From the NCBI GenBank assembly GCA_963748095.1, contig CAVVIO010000016.1, positions 62,001-126,000 on the forward strand: a stretch of DNA of 64,000 nucleotides, written 5' to 3'. This DNA is from CAVVIO01 sp963748095. Its GTDB lineage: Bacteria; Bacteroidota; Bacteroidia; Bacteroidales; UBA10428. A program made the translations under genes and the position numbers. Shown piece after piece: positions 44,279 through 53,366 of this stretch (position 1 is the stretch's first letter; every line of letters begins with the position of its first letter). The notes under the pieces were generated by a model. It was not told the origin of the DNA, did no database searches, and worked only from the letters and a program-made list of their open reading frames with translations.

Positions 44279-45001
44279 ATGATATTAGATACTATTATAA
44301 AAAAATCCGGAAAGAAATTTGCCTTATTGATCGATCCCGATAAGCAGGATACAAATTCGCTTTCGTCCACCGTTTACGCAGCCAATAAAGCACAAGTTGA
44401 CCTAATCCTGGTTGGTGGGAGCCTGGTTTCTGACACATTGGATGCAGCCATTAAACACATAAAAACGGAGACAAATATTCCGATTGTGCTGTTTCCGGGA
44501 AGCCTGATGCAGCTTTCACGGCAGGCCGATGCTATTTTACTGCTTTCACTGATTTCGGGACGTAACCCCGATCTCCTTATCGGGAACCATGTATTGGCAG
44601 CCCCATATCTTAAAAAATCGAATCTCGAAATTATACCGACCGGTTATATCCTGGTAGGCGATGAGAATACCTCTGCAGTGGGATATATCAGCAATACCAA
44701 ACCCATACCGTCAAAAAAGACAGATTTGATCGTTGCCACCGCTATAGCGGGGGAAATGATCGGAAACCAGGTAATTTATCTTGAAGCAGGAAGCGGGGCA
44801 AATAATAGTATAAGCCTTAAAACAATTAGCGAAGTCAAAAAAAACATTACTATTCCTTTAATTGTCGGCGGGGGTATCCGTTATGAAAGCGATATGTTTG
44901 ATGTTTATAAAGCCGGGGCTGATATGGTGGTGATTGGTACTGCCATTGAAAGTGATATTTCATCGTTGTATTCCTTTTCGAAGGTTGCTTTGAATTTTTA
45001 A
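44279..45001 (+). CDS. Geranylgeranylglyceryl phosphate synthase-like protein (PcrB family)
   Basis: 240 aa TIM-barrel. N-terminal 'KKFALLIDPDKQDTN' (Mg/substrate Asp), 'ILVGGSLVSDTLDAAI', 'PIVLFPGSLMQLSRQADAIL', 'TGYILVGDENTSAVGYIS', 'VIYLEAGSGANNSI' and phosphate-binding 'LIVGGGIRYESDMFDVYKAG'. Family enzymes join a polyprenyl diphosphate to glycerol-1-phosphate, the first step to ether lipids. Bacteroidota carry this archaeal-like group; its product in the cell is not settled. Starts 7 nt after the PPTase gene; its stop runs directly into a palindrome. Confidence 0.92.
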   Translation: MILDTIIKKSGKKFALLIDPDKQDTNSLSSTVYAANKAQVDLILVGGSLVSDTLDAAIKHIKTETNIPIVLFPGSLMQLSRQADAILLLSLISGRNPDLLIGNHVLAAPYLKKSNLEIIPTGYILVGDENTSAVGYISNTKPIPSKKTDLIVATAIAGEMIGNQVIYLEAGSGANNSISLKTISEVKKNITIPLIVGGGIRYESDMFDVYKAGADMVVIGTAIESDISSLYSFSKVALNF

Positions 45002-45034
45002 AGACTTCCGAAGTTTTGAAAACTTCGGAAGTCT
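45001..45034. repeat. Palindrome copy 4 (single-base centre changed)
   Basis: Same palindrome as at 1463, 3883 and 6352, here with G at the centre and 16-17-nt arms. It begins on the last base of the GGGP synthase stop codon, so could form its 3'-end hairpin. Confidence 0.85.
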
Positions 45035-45232
45035 ATATTTTTAGTGAGAATTTTTTTTCAGTTGGTCAACTAAAACGAACGGTTAATCACAAAGAAATAA
45101 CTACTGCATATTCCTAACGTAAATAAGAACATAACTAGTGTTTACGCCGTTAATCTTTTTATATAACGCTCAAATATTCAATAGATTATGCGGTTTTGCC
45201 CAAGTTGGTTTAGTTAGTAGTTTTGTTTAATT

Positions 45233-45268
45233 AAAAAGCGGAAAAATACAATGTATTTTCCGCTTTTT
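45233..45268. terminator. Bidirectional terminator hairpin
   Basis: AAAAAGCGGAAAA-type arm pairing with TTTTCCGCTTTTT. A/T flanks give U-runs on both strands. Lies 5 nt from the stop of the minus-strand phosphatase-like gene and 230 nt after the GGGP synthase. The 200 nt in between show nothing. Confidence 0.8.
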
Positions 45269-45272
45269 ATAT

Positions 45273-46928
45273 TTATCGCATCAGACTGATTATTGGATTT
45301 CCCGTGCTGGCATTCGGGTAAGCAATTTCCAGGAAGGTACAAATTGTAGGAGCAATATCGATAAGATCTGTTGGCTCAAGAATTGTTCCTCTGCCGATTT
45401 TCCAGCCATACCAGATGAGTGGAACCCTTGTATCATAAGAATAACCTGAAGTACTGCTGGTAGAACCTTCGTTTTTTTCTACCCAGCCCGATTTTAGATT
45501 TATGATTACATCTCCCGATCGCTTTTGATTAAACCCGTTCTGAATATTAGCAAATATTCCGTCGGTAAAGTTTGCAGTTTCTAATGTTGTGGCTGTAACA
45601 GAGTTGGCAACTCCCGAAAACTGTAACATAAACTGAGCTACTTTGTTTTGTATATCAGCCAGTGATATTTTAGCATCTTCTATCAGGTTGTGGTTAAGAT
45701 AAATCTGTTGTGCATGATACGATTTTATCCATTCACCGCTGCCGTACACCACATTCAGGTAACTTCCCAACAACGACATGGCTCCCATATAATTGAAATA
45801 CCCGGCAGGAATTTTTTTGTCAATAAGATAATCCGGGACTTCAGCCAGCCCGTGTTCAGATGTTAAAAACACAAGCGTGTTTTCTTTCCCTACCTGTTCA
45901 TCAATAAATGATAACAGGTGTGCCAGTTCCTGGTCGAGGCGAATAAAAGCATCTTCCATTTCAACCGAATTGGGGCCGTATTGTTTGCCAATTGCTTCCG
46001 TGGCATCAAACCCGATGGTGATCACATCGGGATAATCATCTTTACCCAGACTATCGTTGGCAATAAGCGAAAGCGCAAAATCTTTTACCAGATCATTACC
46101 ATAGGGCGTCGATTTAAGTATCCCGTAATTTTTCTCTTTCCGTGTCGATTTGCTCAACGACATAAGATCATACGGAAAAGTAACATCCCCTTTTATTCCT
46201 TTTTCATATTTGTTATTATCGGGAAGGCTTTCTGTATACTGGCCGATTGGCAGCAAGGTATTCCACTCCTTTTCCATGTAAATATCCGGAAGCTTCTTAG
46301 CATTAAAATCATTTACCCATGCCGGTAACGAATCCATGTAATAAGTGCTTGTAATCCAGTTGCCCGATACAGCGTCAAACCAATAAGCCCCGTTAGCAGT
46401 ATGTCCTCCTGAAAATACACTGCCCTCAGGTGTTAATGACACACTGAAAACCTTCGATTTAAAATTATCGGAAAGCCGTAACTCATCGGAATAAGTGGTA
46501 GACATAAGTTGCGACGGAGATCTTTTACCTGCATCGTAACCTGCACCTACTGTTTTCACATCCGGGTCTTCGGTGCTGGAAACAATCTTATCGAGCAGAC
46601 TCACATACCATTCCTGCGAAACAATGCCATGATCCGAAGGATTGGTCCCCGTAGCAATAGTTGCCTGCCCCACTCCTTCCTGTGAAAAAAGATAGTTAAA
46701 CCGGTTATTTCTACAATAGGTGCCTCCGCTAATCAATTTCTTAAATCCATCATCGCCGAACTTGTTCCAGTAGCGATGAATATAATCTGTCCGCATCTGA
46801 CTGATAACTATTCCAACTATTAACCGGGGTTTTTCCGATGGAATTTTTTTTCTGCCCTGTGTAAAACCGGGTTCAGAAATAAATAAACTGATTAAGGCTA
46901 ATATTGAGAATGAAAAAATTCGCTTCAT
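45273..46928 (-). CDS. PafA-like alkaline-phosphatase-superfamily protein, probably catalytically inactive
   Basis: 551 aa, signal peptide (about 1-23), periplasmic. The overall sequence follows PafA-type phosphatases ('YWNKFGDDGFKKLISGGTYC', 'ATIATGTNPSDHGIVSQEWY', 'GPNSVEMEDAFIRLDQELAH'). Catalytic positions are altered: the metal Asp of 'VDQMR' is Ser43 ('VISQMR'), the nucleophile Thr is Glu84 ('FSQEGVGQAT'), the K and R of 'SLKDRG' are Thr and Glu ('SLTPEG'), 'TDYxGH' is 'TEAIGK' (311-315), 'ADHG' is 'SEHG' (357-360), and the C-terminal His is missing ('TSGYSYDTRVP'). The fold is intact and the gene is unbroken, so it is probably a pseudoenzyme with a binding or scaffolding role. Confidence 0.85.
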   Translation of the reverse strand: MKRIFSFSILALISLFISEPGFTQGRKKIPSEKPRLIVGIVISQMRTDYIHRYWNKFGDDGFKKLISGGTYCRNNRFNYLFSQEGVGQATIATGTNPSDHGIVSQEWYVSLLDKIVSSTEDPDVKTVGAGYDAGKRSPSQLMSTTYSDELRLSDNFKSKVFSVSLTPEGSVFSGGHTANGAYWFDAVSGNWITSTYYMDSLPAWVNDFNAKKLPDIYMEKEWNTLLPIGQYTESLPDNNKYEKGIKGDVTFPYDLMSLSKSTRKEKNYGILKSTPYGNDLVKDFALSLIANDSLGKDDYPDVITIGFDATEAIGKQYGPNSVEMEDAFIRLDQELAHLLSFIDEQVGKENTLVFLTSEHGLAEVPDYLIDKKIPAGYFNYMGAMSLLGSYLNVVYGSGEWIKSYHAQQIYLNHNLIEDAKISLADIQNKVAQFMLQFSGVANSVTATTLETANFTDGIFANIQNGFNQKRSGDVIINLKSGWVEKNEGSTSSTSGYSYDTRVPLIWYGWKIGRGTILEPTDLIDIAPTICTFLEIAYPNASTGNPIISLMR

Positions 46929-47228
46929 AATATTAAGAAGTTTCTGCGTTGGTTATTATTTTTAAATTATTTCCGGTTGTTAATCCTCAAAGTCTCCATT
47001 GAAATTTTTGAGAACAGTAAATTTAAAGTTTATTTCACTGCTTGAAAAACATACTTATTAAACGATGTTAACAGAACGGCAGGACTTACGGATTTATTTC
47101 AACCCAAATTGTGCATTCTTGCAATCGACTAACCTAAATAACACAAACAGTTCTGATTTACCTCCTACTGGGTAATTTGGGTTTAACAATATAATATAAG
47201 GTGTCACCGGTAATTGAAAAGCATACTT
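46929..47228. other. Intergenic stretch between two minus-strand genes
   Basis: 300 nt, AT rich. No ORF, repeat or clear promoter; presumably carries the promoter of the PafA-like gene and the 3' end of ychF. Confidence 0.4.
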
Positions 47229-48326
47229 TTACACATTAAAACGGATATGCAGGATATCACCGTCACCCACAACATACGTTTTACCTTCTACCATAAGTTT
47301 TCCTTTTTCTTTACACGCATGTTCGCTCCCCAGCGAAATAAAATCATTGTACTTTATTACCTCGGCCCGGATAAATCCCCGCTCCAGGTCGCTGTGAATA
47401 ACTCCCGCTGCCTGTGGGGCTGTCATTCCCTTTTTTATTGTCCATGCACGTATTTCTTTCGGTCCAACTGTGAAAAATGAAAAAAGATTTAACATTGAAT
47501 ATGCCGATCTTACCAACCTGTTTACACCAGGTTCCGTAAGGCCTACATCGGTCAGAAAAACCTGGCGGTCTTCCTCGTCCTCCAATTCAGCAATCTCAGC
47601 TTCGGTTTTTCCGGCTATCACCAGAATTTCCGTATTCTGTCCGCTAAGAAATTCTTTAACCTGATCGACATACTTATTACCTGATACTGCCGAAGTTTCA
47701 TCTACATTGCAAACATACATTACCGGTTTTACAGTTAGCAGGAAAATATCATCGATGTATTTTTTCTCCTGATCTTTCAGGTCAAGTGTGCGAACATTCT
47801 GAAGTGATTCAATATGATTTTTCACATTTACAAGCACTTCTATTCCGATCCGGGCATCTTTATCTCCCGATTTGGCAATCTTCTCGAGCCGCTGAATTTT
47901 CTTTTCCACCGATTCAAGATCCTTAACCTGAAGTTCAAAATCAATAGTTTCAATATCTCTTACCGGATCAACCGATCCATCAATATGAGGAAGATTCTCA
48001 TCATCGAAACAACGCAACACATGTATCAGGGCATCAGTATTCCGGATATCTCCCAGGAACTTATTCCCTACTCCCTCGCCTTTATTTGCTCCTTTGGTGA
48101 GGCCCGGTATGTCAACAATTTCTACTGTTGCCGGTACCAGTTTTTCGGTCGGCTGGAGTTTTTCCAGTTCTTTAAGTCGGTTATCGGGGACATTTATGAT
48201 ACCGACATTGGATTTGTTAGAACTGAATGCAAAATTTGTTGTCTCTCCTTTTGTATTGGATATGCAATTAAACAAAGTAGTCTTACCTACATTGGCTATT
48301 CCAACTATACCGCATTGTAGTGCCAT
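47229..48326 (-). CDS. ychF: Redox-regulated ATPase YchF (Obg-like)
   Basis: 365 aa, full length. G1 'GIVGIANVGKTTLFNCIS', G3 'VEIVDIPGLTKGANKGEG', a G4 variant 'MYVCNVDE' (NxxE, explaining ATP over GTP preference in the family), a coiled-coil insertion (about 130-180) and the TGS domain (about 280-365, 'FFTVGPKEIRAWTIKKG' ... 'VGDGDILHIRFNV'). Ribosome-associated ATPase implicated in translation and oxidative stress control. A TATTTTTG box (minus strand, 48359-48352) lies about 26 nt upstream. Confidence 0.97.
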   Translation of the reverse strand: MALQCGIVGIANVGKTTLFNCISNTKGETTNFAFSSNKSNVGIINVPDNRLKELEKLQPTEKLVPATVEIVDIPGLTKGANKGEGVGNKFLGDIRNTDALIHVLRCFDDENLPHIDGSVDPVRDIETIDFELQVKDLESVEKKIQRLEKIAKSGDKDARIGIEVLVNVKNHIESLQNVRTLDLKDQEKKYIDDIFLLTVKPVMYVCNVDETSAVSGNKYVDQVKEFLSGQNTEILVIAGKTEAEIAELEDEEDRQVFLTDVGLTEPGVNRLVRSAYSMLNLFSFFTVGPKEIRAWTIKKGMTAPQAAGVIHSDLERGFIRAEVIKYNDFISLGSEHACKEKGKLMVEGKTYVVGDGDILHIRFNV

Positions 48327-48351
48327 ATTAGATTCTATTGATTAGTGGCAA

Positions 48352-48359
48352 CAAAAATA
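48352..48359 (-). promoter_or_regulatory. -7 promoter box of ychF
   Basis: TATTTTTG on the minus strand matches TAnnTTTG, 26 nt upstream of the ychF ATG. Forms a divergent pair with the transketolase -7 box at 48438. Confidence 0.35.
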
Positions 48360-48437
48360 CATTTTATTCATAGAAACGAAAAAGACAAAGGTGAATTATA
48401 GTTTCAATTTTATACCGTGAAGTATTTTATACTTTTT

Positions 48438-48445
48438 TATATTTG
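48438..48445 (+). promoter_or_regulatory. -7 promoter box of the transketolase gene
   Basis: TATATTTG, exact -7 consensus followed by C, 68 nt upstream of the tkt start. No exact TTTG at -33. Confidence 0.4.
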
Positions 48446-48512
48446 CATTGCCAAATGCGTTTGAACACGAACTTTTTAATATTAAACATCATAAATAAAT
48501 AAATTTTTAAAC

Positions 48513-50558
48513 ATGAATATCGTTAACAAAGCTGCAGATAATATAAGGATATTAGCAGCATCAATGGTCGAAAAAGCCAAGTCGGGACACCCCGGAGGAG
48601 CCATGGGGGGAGCAGATTTTATCAATATATTATATTCCGAGTTTCTTAACTGGGACCCCACTGATATGAACTGGAAAAACCGCGACCGGTTTTTTCTCGA
48701 TCCCGGACACATGTCTCCCATGTTATATGCCACTCTGGCACTTACCGGTAAATACAGTATGGAAGAAATAGAAAATTTCAGACAATGGGGAAGTCCCACA
48801 CCCGGACATCCGGAACTGGAGGTTAACCGGGGTGTGGAAAATACATCCGGTCCGCTGGGTCAGGGACATACTATGGGCATTGGAGCCGCTATAGCTGAGC
48901 GGTTTTTAGCAACCCGGTTCGGAGAATGGATGTCACATAAAATATATGCATATATTTCAGATGGCGGCGTTCAGGAAGAAATTTCACAGGCTGCCGGTCG
49001 AATTGCAGGTTACCTGGGACTAAGCAACTTCATCATGTTTTATGATTCGAACGATATTCAGTTATCTTCCGAAACAAATGTTGTAAGTCGTGAAGATACA
49101 GCTAAAAAATATGAAGCATGGGGTTGGAAAGTTATTACCATTAGCGGTAATAATCCCGATGAAATCAGAAACGCCCTGAAAAAGGCCAATGAAGAAAAAG
49201 AAAAGCCGACCATCATCATAGGTAAGACTATCATGGGAAAAGGAGCTTTGACAGAAAACGGAGAGAATTTTGAAAGAAAAGTTTCTACACATGGTATGCC
49301 TTTATCCGATGCCGGAGGTTCTTTTGAGAAAACAATCAGCAATCTGGGAGGAGACCCCAAAGATCCGTTCCGTATTTTCCCGGAAGTAGCTGCTTATTAC
49401 AAAGAAATAAAAGACAAGAAAACCGCTTATGCAAAAGTGAAAAAAGCGGAGGAGGCAGCATGGGCAAAAACAAATCCCGTTTTAGCGAAAAAACTGGAAC
49501 AGTTCTTTTCCGGCAATGCTCCTGATATCGATTATACAGCCATATCGCAAAAAGATGATGCCGCTACACGTAATGCTTCGGGAATAGCATTAAGCTATTT
49601 TGCGGAACATATTGAAAATATGGTAGTAGCATCGGCCGACCTTTCGAACAGTGATAAAACAGACGGATTTCTGAAAAAAACAAAAGCGTTGACAAGAGGT
49701 GATTTTTCAGGCGCTTTCCTTCAAATGGGAGTTTCTGAGCTGACCATGGCGGCAATCACTAATGGAATAGCCCTTCATGGTGGCATTATTCCTGCATGTG
49801 GTACTTTCTTTGTTTTCTCCGATTATATGAAACCGGCTGTAAGGCTGGCTGCTTTAATGAAACTCCCTGTAAAATACATCTGGACCCATGATGCTTTCAG
49901 GGTTGGAGAAGACGGCCCTACGCATCAGCCCGTGGAACAGGAAGCACAGATCCGGCTTCTCGAAAAACTTAAAAATCACTCGGGTGAAAACAGTGTGCTG
50001 GTACTCCGGCCTGCCGATGTTCACGAGACTACCGTAGCCTGGCAGATGGCGCTTGAAAATACGAAAACTCCTACTGCCCTGATATTGTCCAGGCAAAATA
50101 TTAAAAATCTTCCGGCCAAACCCGGGTCAACACGTTTCAAAGATGCCCTGGAAGCAAAAAAAGGAGCTTATATCGTGCAGGAATCTAAAGGAAAACCAGA
50201 CATCGTACTTGTCGCTAACGGATCCGAAGTTGCTACCCTGATTGAAGGAGCTGAAATGCTGAAAAAAGAAAAAGGATTGAATATCCAGATTGTATCGGCC
50301 CCCTCGGAAGGATTGTTCCGTACGCAGGGAATTGATTATCAGAAAAAAGTTATTCCAGACCATGTACCTGTAATGGGCCTTACTGCAGGATTACCTGTTA
50401 CACTACAAGGATTAACGGGTACCAGGGGAAAAGTTATCGGACTGGATCATTTCGGTTACTCGGCACCCTACAAAGTACTGGACGAGAAATTCGGTTTTAC
50501 GGCAGATAATGTTTTTAAACAGGTTGTAACTTACCTTGAAGAATATAAAAATTTGTAA
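48513..50558 (+). CDS. tkt: Transketolase
   Basis: 681 aa, full-length single-chain enzyme. ThDP-domain motifs 'EKAKSGHPGGAMGGADF', 'GPLGQGHTMGIGAAIAERFL' and 'ISDGGVQEEISQAAGR', with 'FIMFYDSNDIQLSSE' near the metal site. Pyrimidine domain (about 350-530) with 'VASADLSNSDKT', 'MGVSELTMAAITNGIALHGG' (catalytic Glu) and 'VGEDGPTHQPVEQEAQIRLL'. C-terminal domain from about 545. Transfers two-carbon units between sugar phosphates in the pentose phosphate pathway. Monocistronic, own -7 box and terminator. The sequence is closer to the long bacterial/archaeal-type variants than to E. coli TktA in loop positions. Confidence 0.96.
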   Translation: MNIVNKAADNIRILAASMVEKAKSGHPGGAMGGADFINILYSEFLNWDPTDMNWKNRDRFFLDPGHMSPMLYATLALTGKYSMEEIENFRQWGSPTPGHPELEVNRGVENTSGPLGQGHTMGIGAAIAERFLATRFGEWMSHKIYAYISDGGVQEEISQAAGRIAGYLGLSNFIMFYDSNDIQLSSETNVVSREDTAKKYEAWGWKVITISGNNPDEIRNALKKANEEKEKPTIIIGKTIMGKGALTENGENFERKVSTHGMPLSDAGGSFEKTISNLGGDPKDPFRIFPEVAAYYKEIKDKKTAYAKVKKAEEAAWAKTNPVLAKKLEQFFSGNAPDIDYTAISQKDDAATRNASGIALSYFAEHIENMVVASADLSNSDKTDGFLKKTKALTRGDFSGAFLQMGVSELTMAAITNGIALHGGIIPACGTFFVFSDYMKPAVRLAALMKLPVKYIWTHDAFRVGEDGPTHQPVEQEAQIRLLEKLKNHSGENSVLVLRPADVHETTVAWQMALENTKTPTALILSRQNIKNLPAKPGSTRFKDALEAKKGAYIVQESKGKPDIVLVANGSEVATLIEGAEMLKKEKGLNIQIVSAPSEGLFRTQGIDYQKKVIPDHVPVMGLTAGLPVTLQGLTGTRGKVIGLDHFGYSAPYKVLDEKFGFTADNVFKQVVTYLEEYKNL

Positions 50559-50587
50559 AGCTGTTTTCATACTATAAAAAAAGCTTG

Positions 50588-50616
50588 AAAGCACGGAATT
50601 CATTTCGTGCTTTTTT
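50588..50616 (+). terminator. Rho-independent terminator after transketolase
   Basis: Stem AAAGCACG (50588)/CGTGCTTT (50613) with a 10-nt loop and a TTTTTT run. Confidence 0.85.
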
Positions 50617-50779
50617 ATTGTATTTAATTAAGTGTTAGTAAATAAAGCTTATATTTAATAAAAATTAATTAAATCCATTGATTTACTGATTAATATTGAA
50701 TTATTTTGTTTACAAGAAAATTTCTTATTGCTTATTGCGTTTCAATAAAAAGCTTTGAAATTTAATTTTCAGTTAGCCC

Positions 50780-52177
50780 ATGAAAGGTAAATTAAATATC
50801 CGTGTATTCCTGTTAATCTTATTTTTAATTCCGGTTACCACAGCTGAATTGTACAGCCAGGCAGAACCAAAATACGTACCTCCTGAAACGCGTATTCTTT
50901 TTATATTCGATGGTTCGCAAAGCATGCTCGGTTTCTGGGGAAAAGACAGGAAAATAACGATTGCACGTGATGTGCTGATCCATTTTGTCGACAGTCTTGA
51001 AAATATGAGCAATGTGGAAATGGCATTAAGGGTATATGGCTTCCAGAGTCCTGTTCCACCTCAAGATTGTAATGATACCAAACTGGTCGTTCCTTTCGGA
51101 AAAAACAACGCTTCTAAAATCCGCCAGGAATTACGTTTTATTAATCCGAAAGGAACTACACCTATAGCACATTCCCTGGAATTAGGAGGAAAAGATTTCC
51201 CTCCCGGCCCGGATAACTGCCGGAACATTATTGTGCTGATAACCGATGGTATTGAAGCATGCGATGGCGATGCCTGTGCCGTGTCTGAAGAATTGCAGAA
51301 AAAAGGAATTGCCCTGAAACCATTTGTGATAGGTATTGGTATCGATGAAAACTTCAAAAAGACTTTCGACTGTATAGGAAATTTTTATAATACAACCGAT
51401 GAGCAGAAGTTAAAAGAAGTAATGGGTGCTGTAATTTCACAGGCTTTAAATGCTACAACTGCCCAGGTAAACCTGCTCGACGCCAATGGTAATCCTACCG
51501 AAACAAATGTGAATATGACTTTCTATGATCAAAAATCGGGGAAAGTAATTTATAATTTTATCCATACCATTAATAACAAGGGAAATCCCGACACCCTTAT
51601 TCTCGACCATCTTGTGACTTACAGAATGAGAGTACATACCCTGCCTCCCGTAGATGTGAACAATATAAAACTTACAGTAGGGAAACATAACATTATTGCA
51701 GCGGATACTCCCCAGGGAATACTCAAGGTTTTAGTTGACGGAAGTAATCAGTACCGTAACCTTGTTTTTATAGTACGCAAGGGAGGTACTATGCAAACAC
51801 TGAATATACAAAAGGTCAATGAAGATGAGAAATACCTGGTTGGAAAATACGACATTGAGGTACCTGTATTACCCAGGTTAAATATTAATAATATCGATAT
51901 AAAACAGAGCTATACTACTACCGTTAAAATTCCCCGTCCGGGAATACTTACTCTCCAGAAAGCTTCAGGCGGATATGGGAGTATTTACGTGAGAAGAAAC
52001 AATACGGAAGAATGGATCTATAATATCAACAACGACATTAAAAACGAATCCATCCTTCTTCAACCCGGGTTTTACAGGGTGGTTTACAGGGCGAAAAATA
52101 CGCATCAGACTCTTTACACTATTTCCAAAACTTTCGAGATACGCTCAGGCAGTTCGGTACCCATTCAATTATATTAG
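50780..52177 (+). CDS. Secreted VWA-domain protein
   Basis: 465 aa. Signal peptide (about 1-27), then a von Willebrand A domain (about 35-225) with the MIDAS motif 'FIFDGSQSML' (DxSxS), threonine in 'NPKGTTPIAHSLELGGKDF' and 'NIIVLITDGIEACDGDAC'. The C-terminal half is beta-rich ('GILKVLVDGSNQYRNLVF', 'PRPGILTLQKASGGYGSIYV'). Probably a periplasmic or surface metal-dependent binding protein. Lies between tkt and the sigma-factor trio; no partner evident. Confidence 0.88.
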   Translation: MKGKLNIRVFLLILFLIPVTTAELYSQAEPKYVPPETRILFIFDGSQSMLGFWGKDRKITIARDVLIHFVDSLENMSNVEMALRVYGFQSPVPPQDCNDTKLVVPFGKNNASKIRQELRFINPKGTTPIAHSLELGGKDFPPGPDNCRNIIVLITDGIEACDGDACAVSEELQKKGIALKPFVIGIGIDENFKKTFDCIGNFYNTTDEQKLKEVMGAVISQALNATTAQVNLLDANGNPTETNVNMTFYDQKSGKVIYNFIHTINNKGNPDTLILDHLVTYRMRVHTLPPVDVNNIKLTVGKHNIIAADTPQGILKVLVDGSNQYRNLVFIVRKGGTMQTLNIQKVNEDEKYLVGKYDIEVPVLPRLNINNIDIKQSYTTTVKIPRPGILTLQKASGGYGSIYVRRNNTEEWIYNINNDIKNESILLQPGFYRVVYRAKNTHQTLYTISKTFEIRSGSSVPIQLY

Positions 52178-52306
52178 TCTTTTTATAGAAATTCTTTGTG
52201 AACGTATAAAAATAATTCACAGAAAATGAAATTTTTAAATGTAATTTAAACCTTTCGGGATTTGCCCCGTCTAAAATATCACAACAGGAATGGATAGCAA
52301 TAAAGA

Positions 52307-52867
52307 ATGCCTGAAGCAAAAATAGAAACCTCTGATAAAGAACTCTTACAGTTATTCCGCGAAGGTGATAACAGAAACCATGGTTTTAACCTGATTGTAA
52401 AAAAATACCAGGAAAGACTTTACTGGCATATCCGCAAAATAGTTATCGACCACGATGATACAGATGATATACTTCAAAATACATTCTTAAAAGTGTGGAA
52501 AGGGCTGGACGGTTTCCGTGAAGATGCCGGATTATTTACCTGGCTTTACAGGATAGCCACTAACGAATCATTAACATTTCTGAACAAAAAAAAGAAAAAA
52601 TTCCTGTTGCCACTTACTGATATTGAATACCAATTATCAAACAATCTCGAAAGTGATGTATATTTTAGCGGCGATGAAATTCAGCTTAAATTGCAAAAAG
52701 CACTGTTGACCCTGCCGGAAAAACAAAGATTGGTTTTTAACATGAAATATTTCGATGAAATGAAATATGAGGAAATGTCAGAAATATTAGACACTTCAGT
52801 AGGTGCACTGAAAGCTTCCTATCATCATGCAGTGAAAAAAATAGAAAAATACATCACTGGCGATTAA
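52307..52867 (+). CDS. ECF RNA polymerase sigma factor
   Basis: 186 aa. Region 2 'DDTDDILQNTFLKVWKGLDG' and 'GLFTWLYRIATNESLTFLNK', linker, and region 4 'LPEKQRLVFNMKYFDEMKYE' with helix-turn-helix 'EEMSEILDTSVGALKASYHH'. RpoE-like group IV sigma factor. Followed by a membrane-spanning putative anti-sigma (17-nt gap) and a secreted CpxP-like protein, so it likely reads envelope stress. Confidence 0.95.
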   Translation: MPEAKIETSDKELLQLFREGDNRNHGFNLIVKKYQERLYWHIRKIVIDHDDTDDILQNTFLKVWKGLDGFREDAGLFTWLYRIATNESLTFLNKKKKKFLLPLTDIEYQLSNNLESDVYFSGDEIQLKLQKALLTLPEKQRLVFNMKYFDEMKYEEMSEILDTSVGALKASYHHAVKKIEKYITGD

Positions 52868-52884
52868 ACCTTTAGTAAATTTAA

Positions 52885-53355
52885 ATGTCAAAAAGATTGA
52901 TGAAACCGAAAATGGATGAATTAAAAAATATAGCTCCGAATCTGTCGAAGATTAAGAAGGATTCCCCGTTCAGGGTTCCTGAAGATTATTTCGATAATTT
53001 TGCGGCCCGGCTGGAAAATAAAATCCAACAGGAAAATAAGCCGCAACACCGGAGTAAATTATATCTCCTGAGGAAACCGTATCTGGCGGTTGCAGCAACT
53101 TTTGCAGGATTAATAATTATGGCTGTTACTGTTTTACGCGTTGTTGAGACCAAACATACCTCAAACGGTCTTACTAACGAAGAGATAATGGCTTATATTC
53201 AAGATGATATTTACGATTACGATGAATATACTATTATAGAAAATCTTAAACCTGAAAAGAGTATCAATATAAAAAGTGAACTCAATGACGATGAGATAAT
53301 CAAATACCTTGTAAATGACGGTGTTGATGTTTCAACCATATCTGACGAATTTTAA
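52885..53355 (+). CDS. Putative anti-sigma factor (single-pass membrane protein)
   Basis: 156 aa. Cytosolic N-terminal segment (1-70, 'FRVPEDYFDNFAARLENKIQ', a motif common in Bacteroidota proteins cotranscribed with ECF sigma factors), one membrane helix (about 73-92, 'VAATFAGLIIMAVTVL') and a periplasmic acidic tail. No zinc anti-sigma HxxxCxxC motif. Assigned as anti-sigma from topology and from its place between the sigma gene and a CpxP-like gene. Confidence 0.7.
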   Translation: MSKRLMKPKMDELKNIAPNLSKIKKDSPFRVPEDYFDNFAARLENKIQQENKPQHRSKLYLLRKPYLAVAATFAGLIIMAVTVLRVVETKHTSNGLTNEEIMAYIQDDIYDYDEYTIIENLKPEKSINIKSELNDDEIIKYLVNDGVDVSTISDEF

Positions 53356-53366
53356 CTTTTGTTGCT

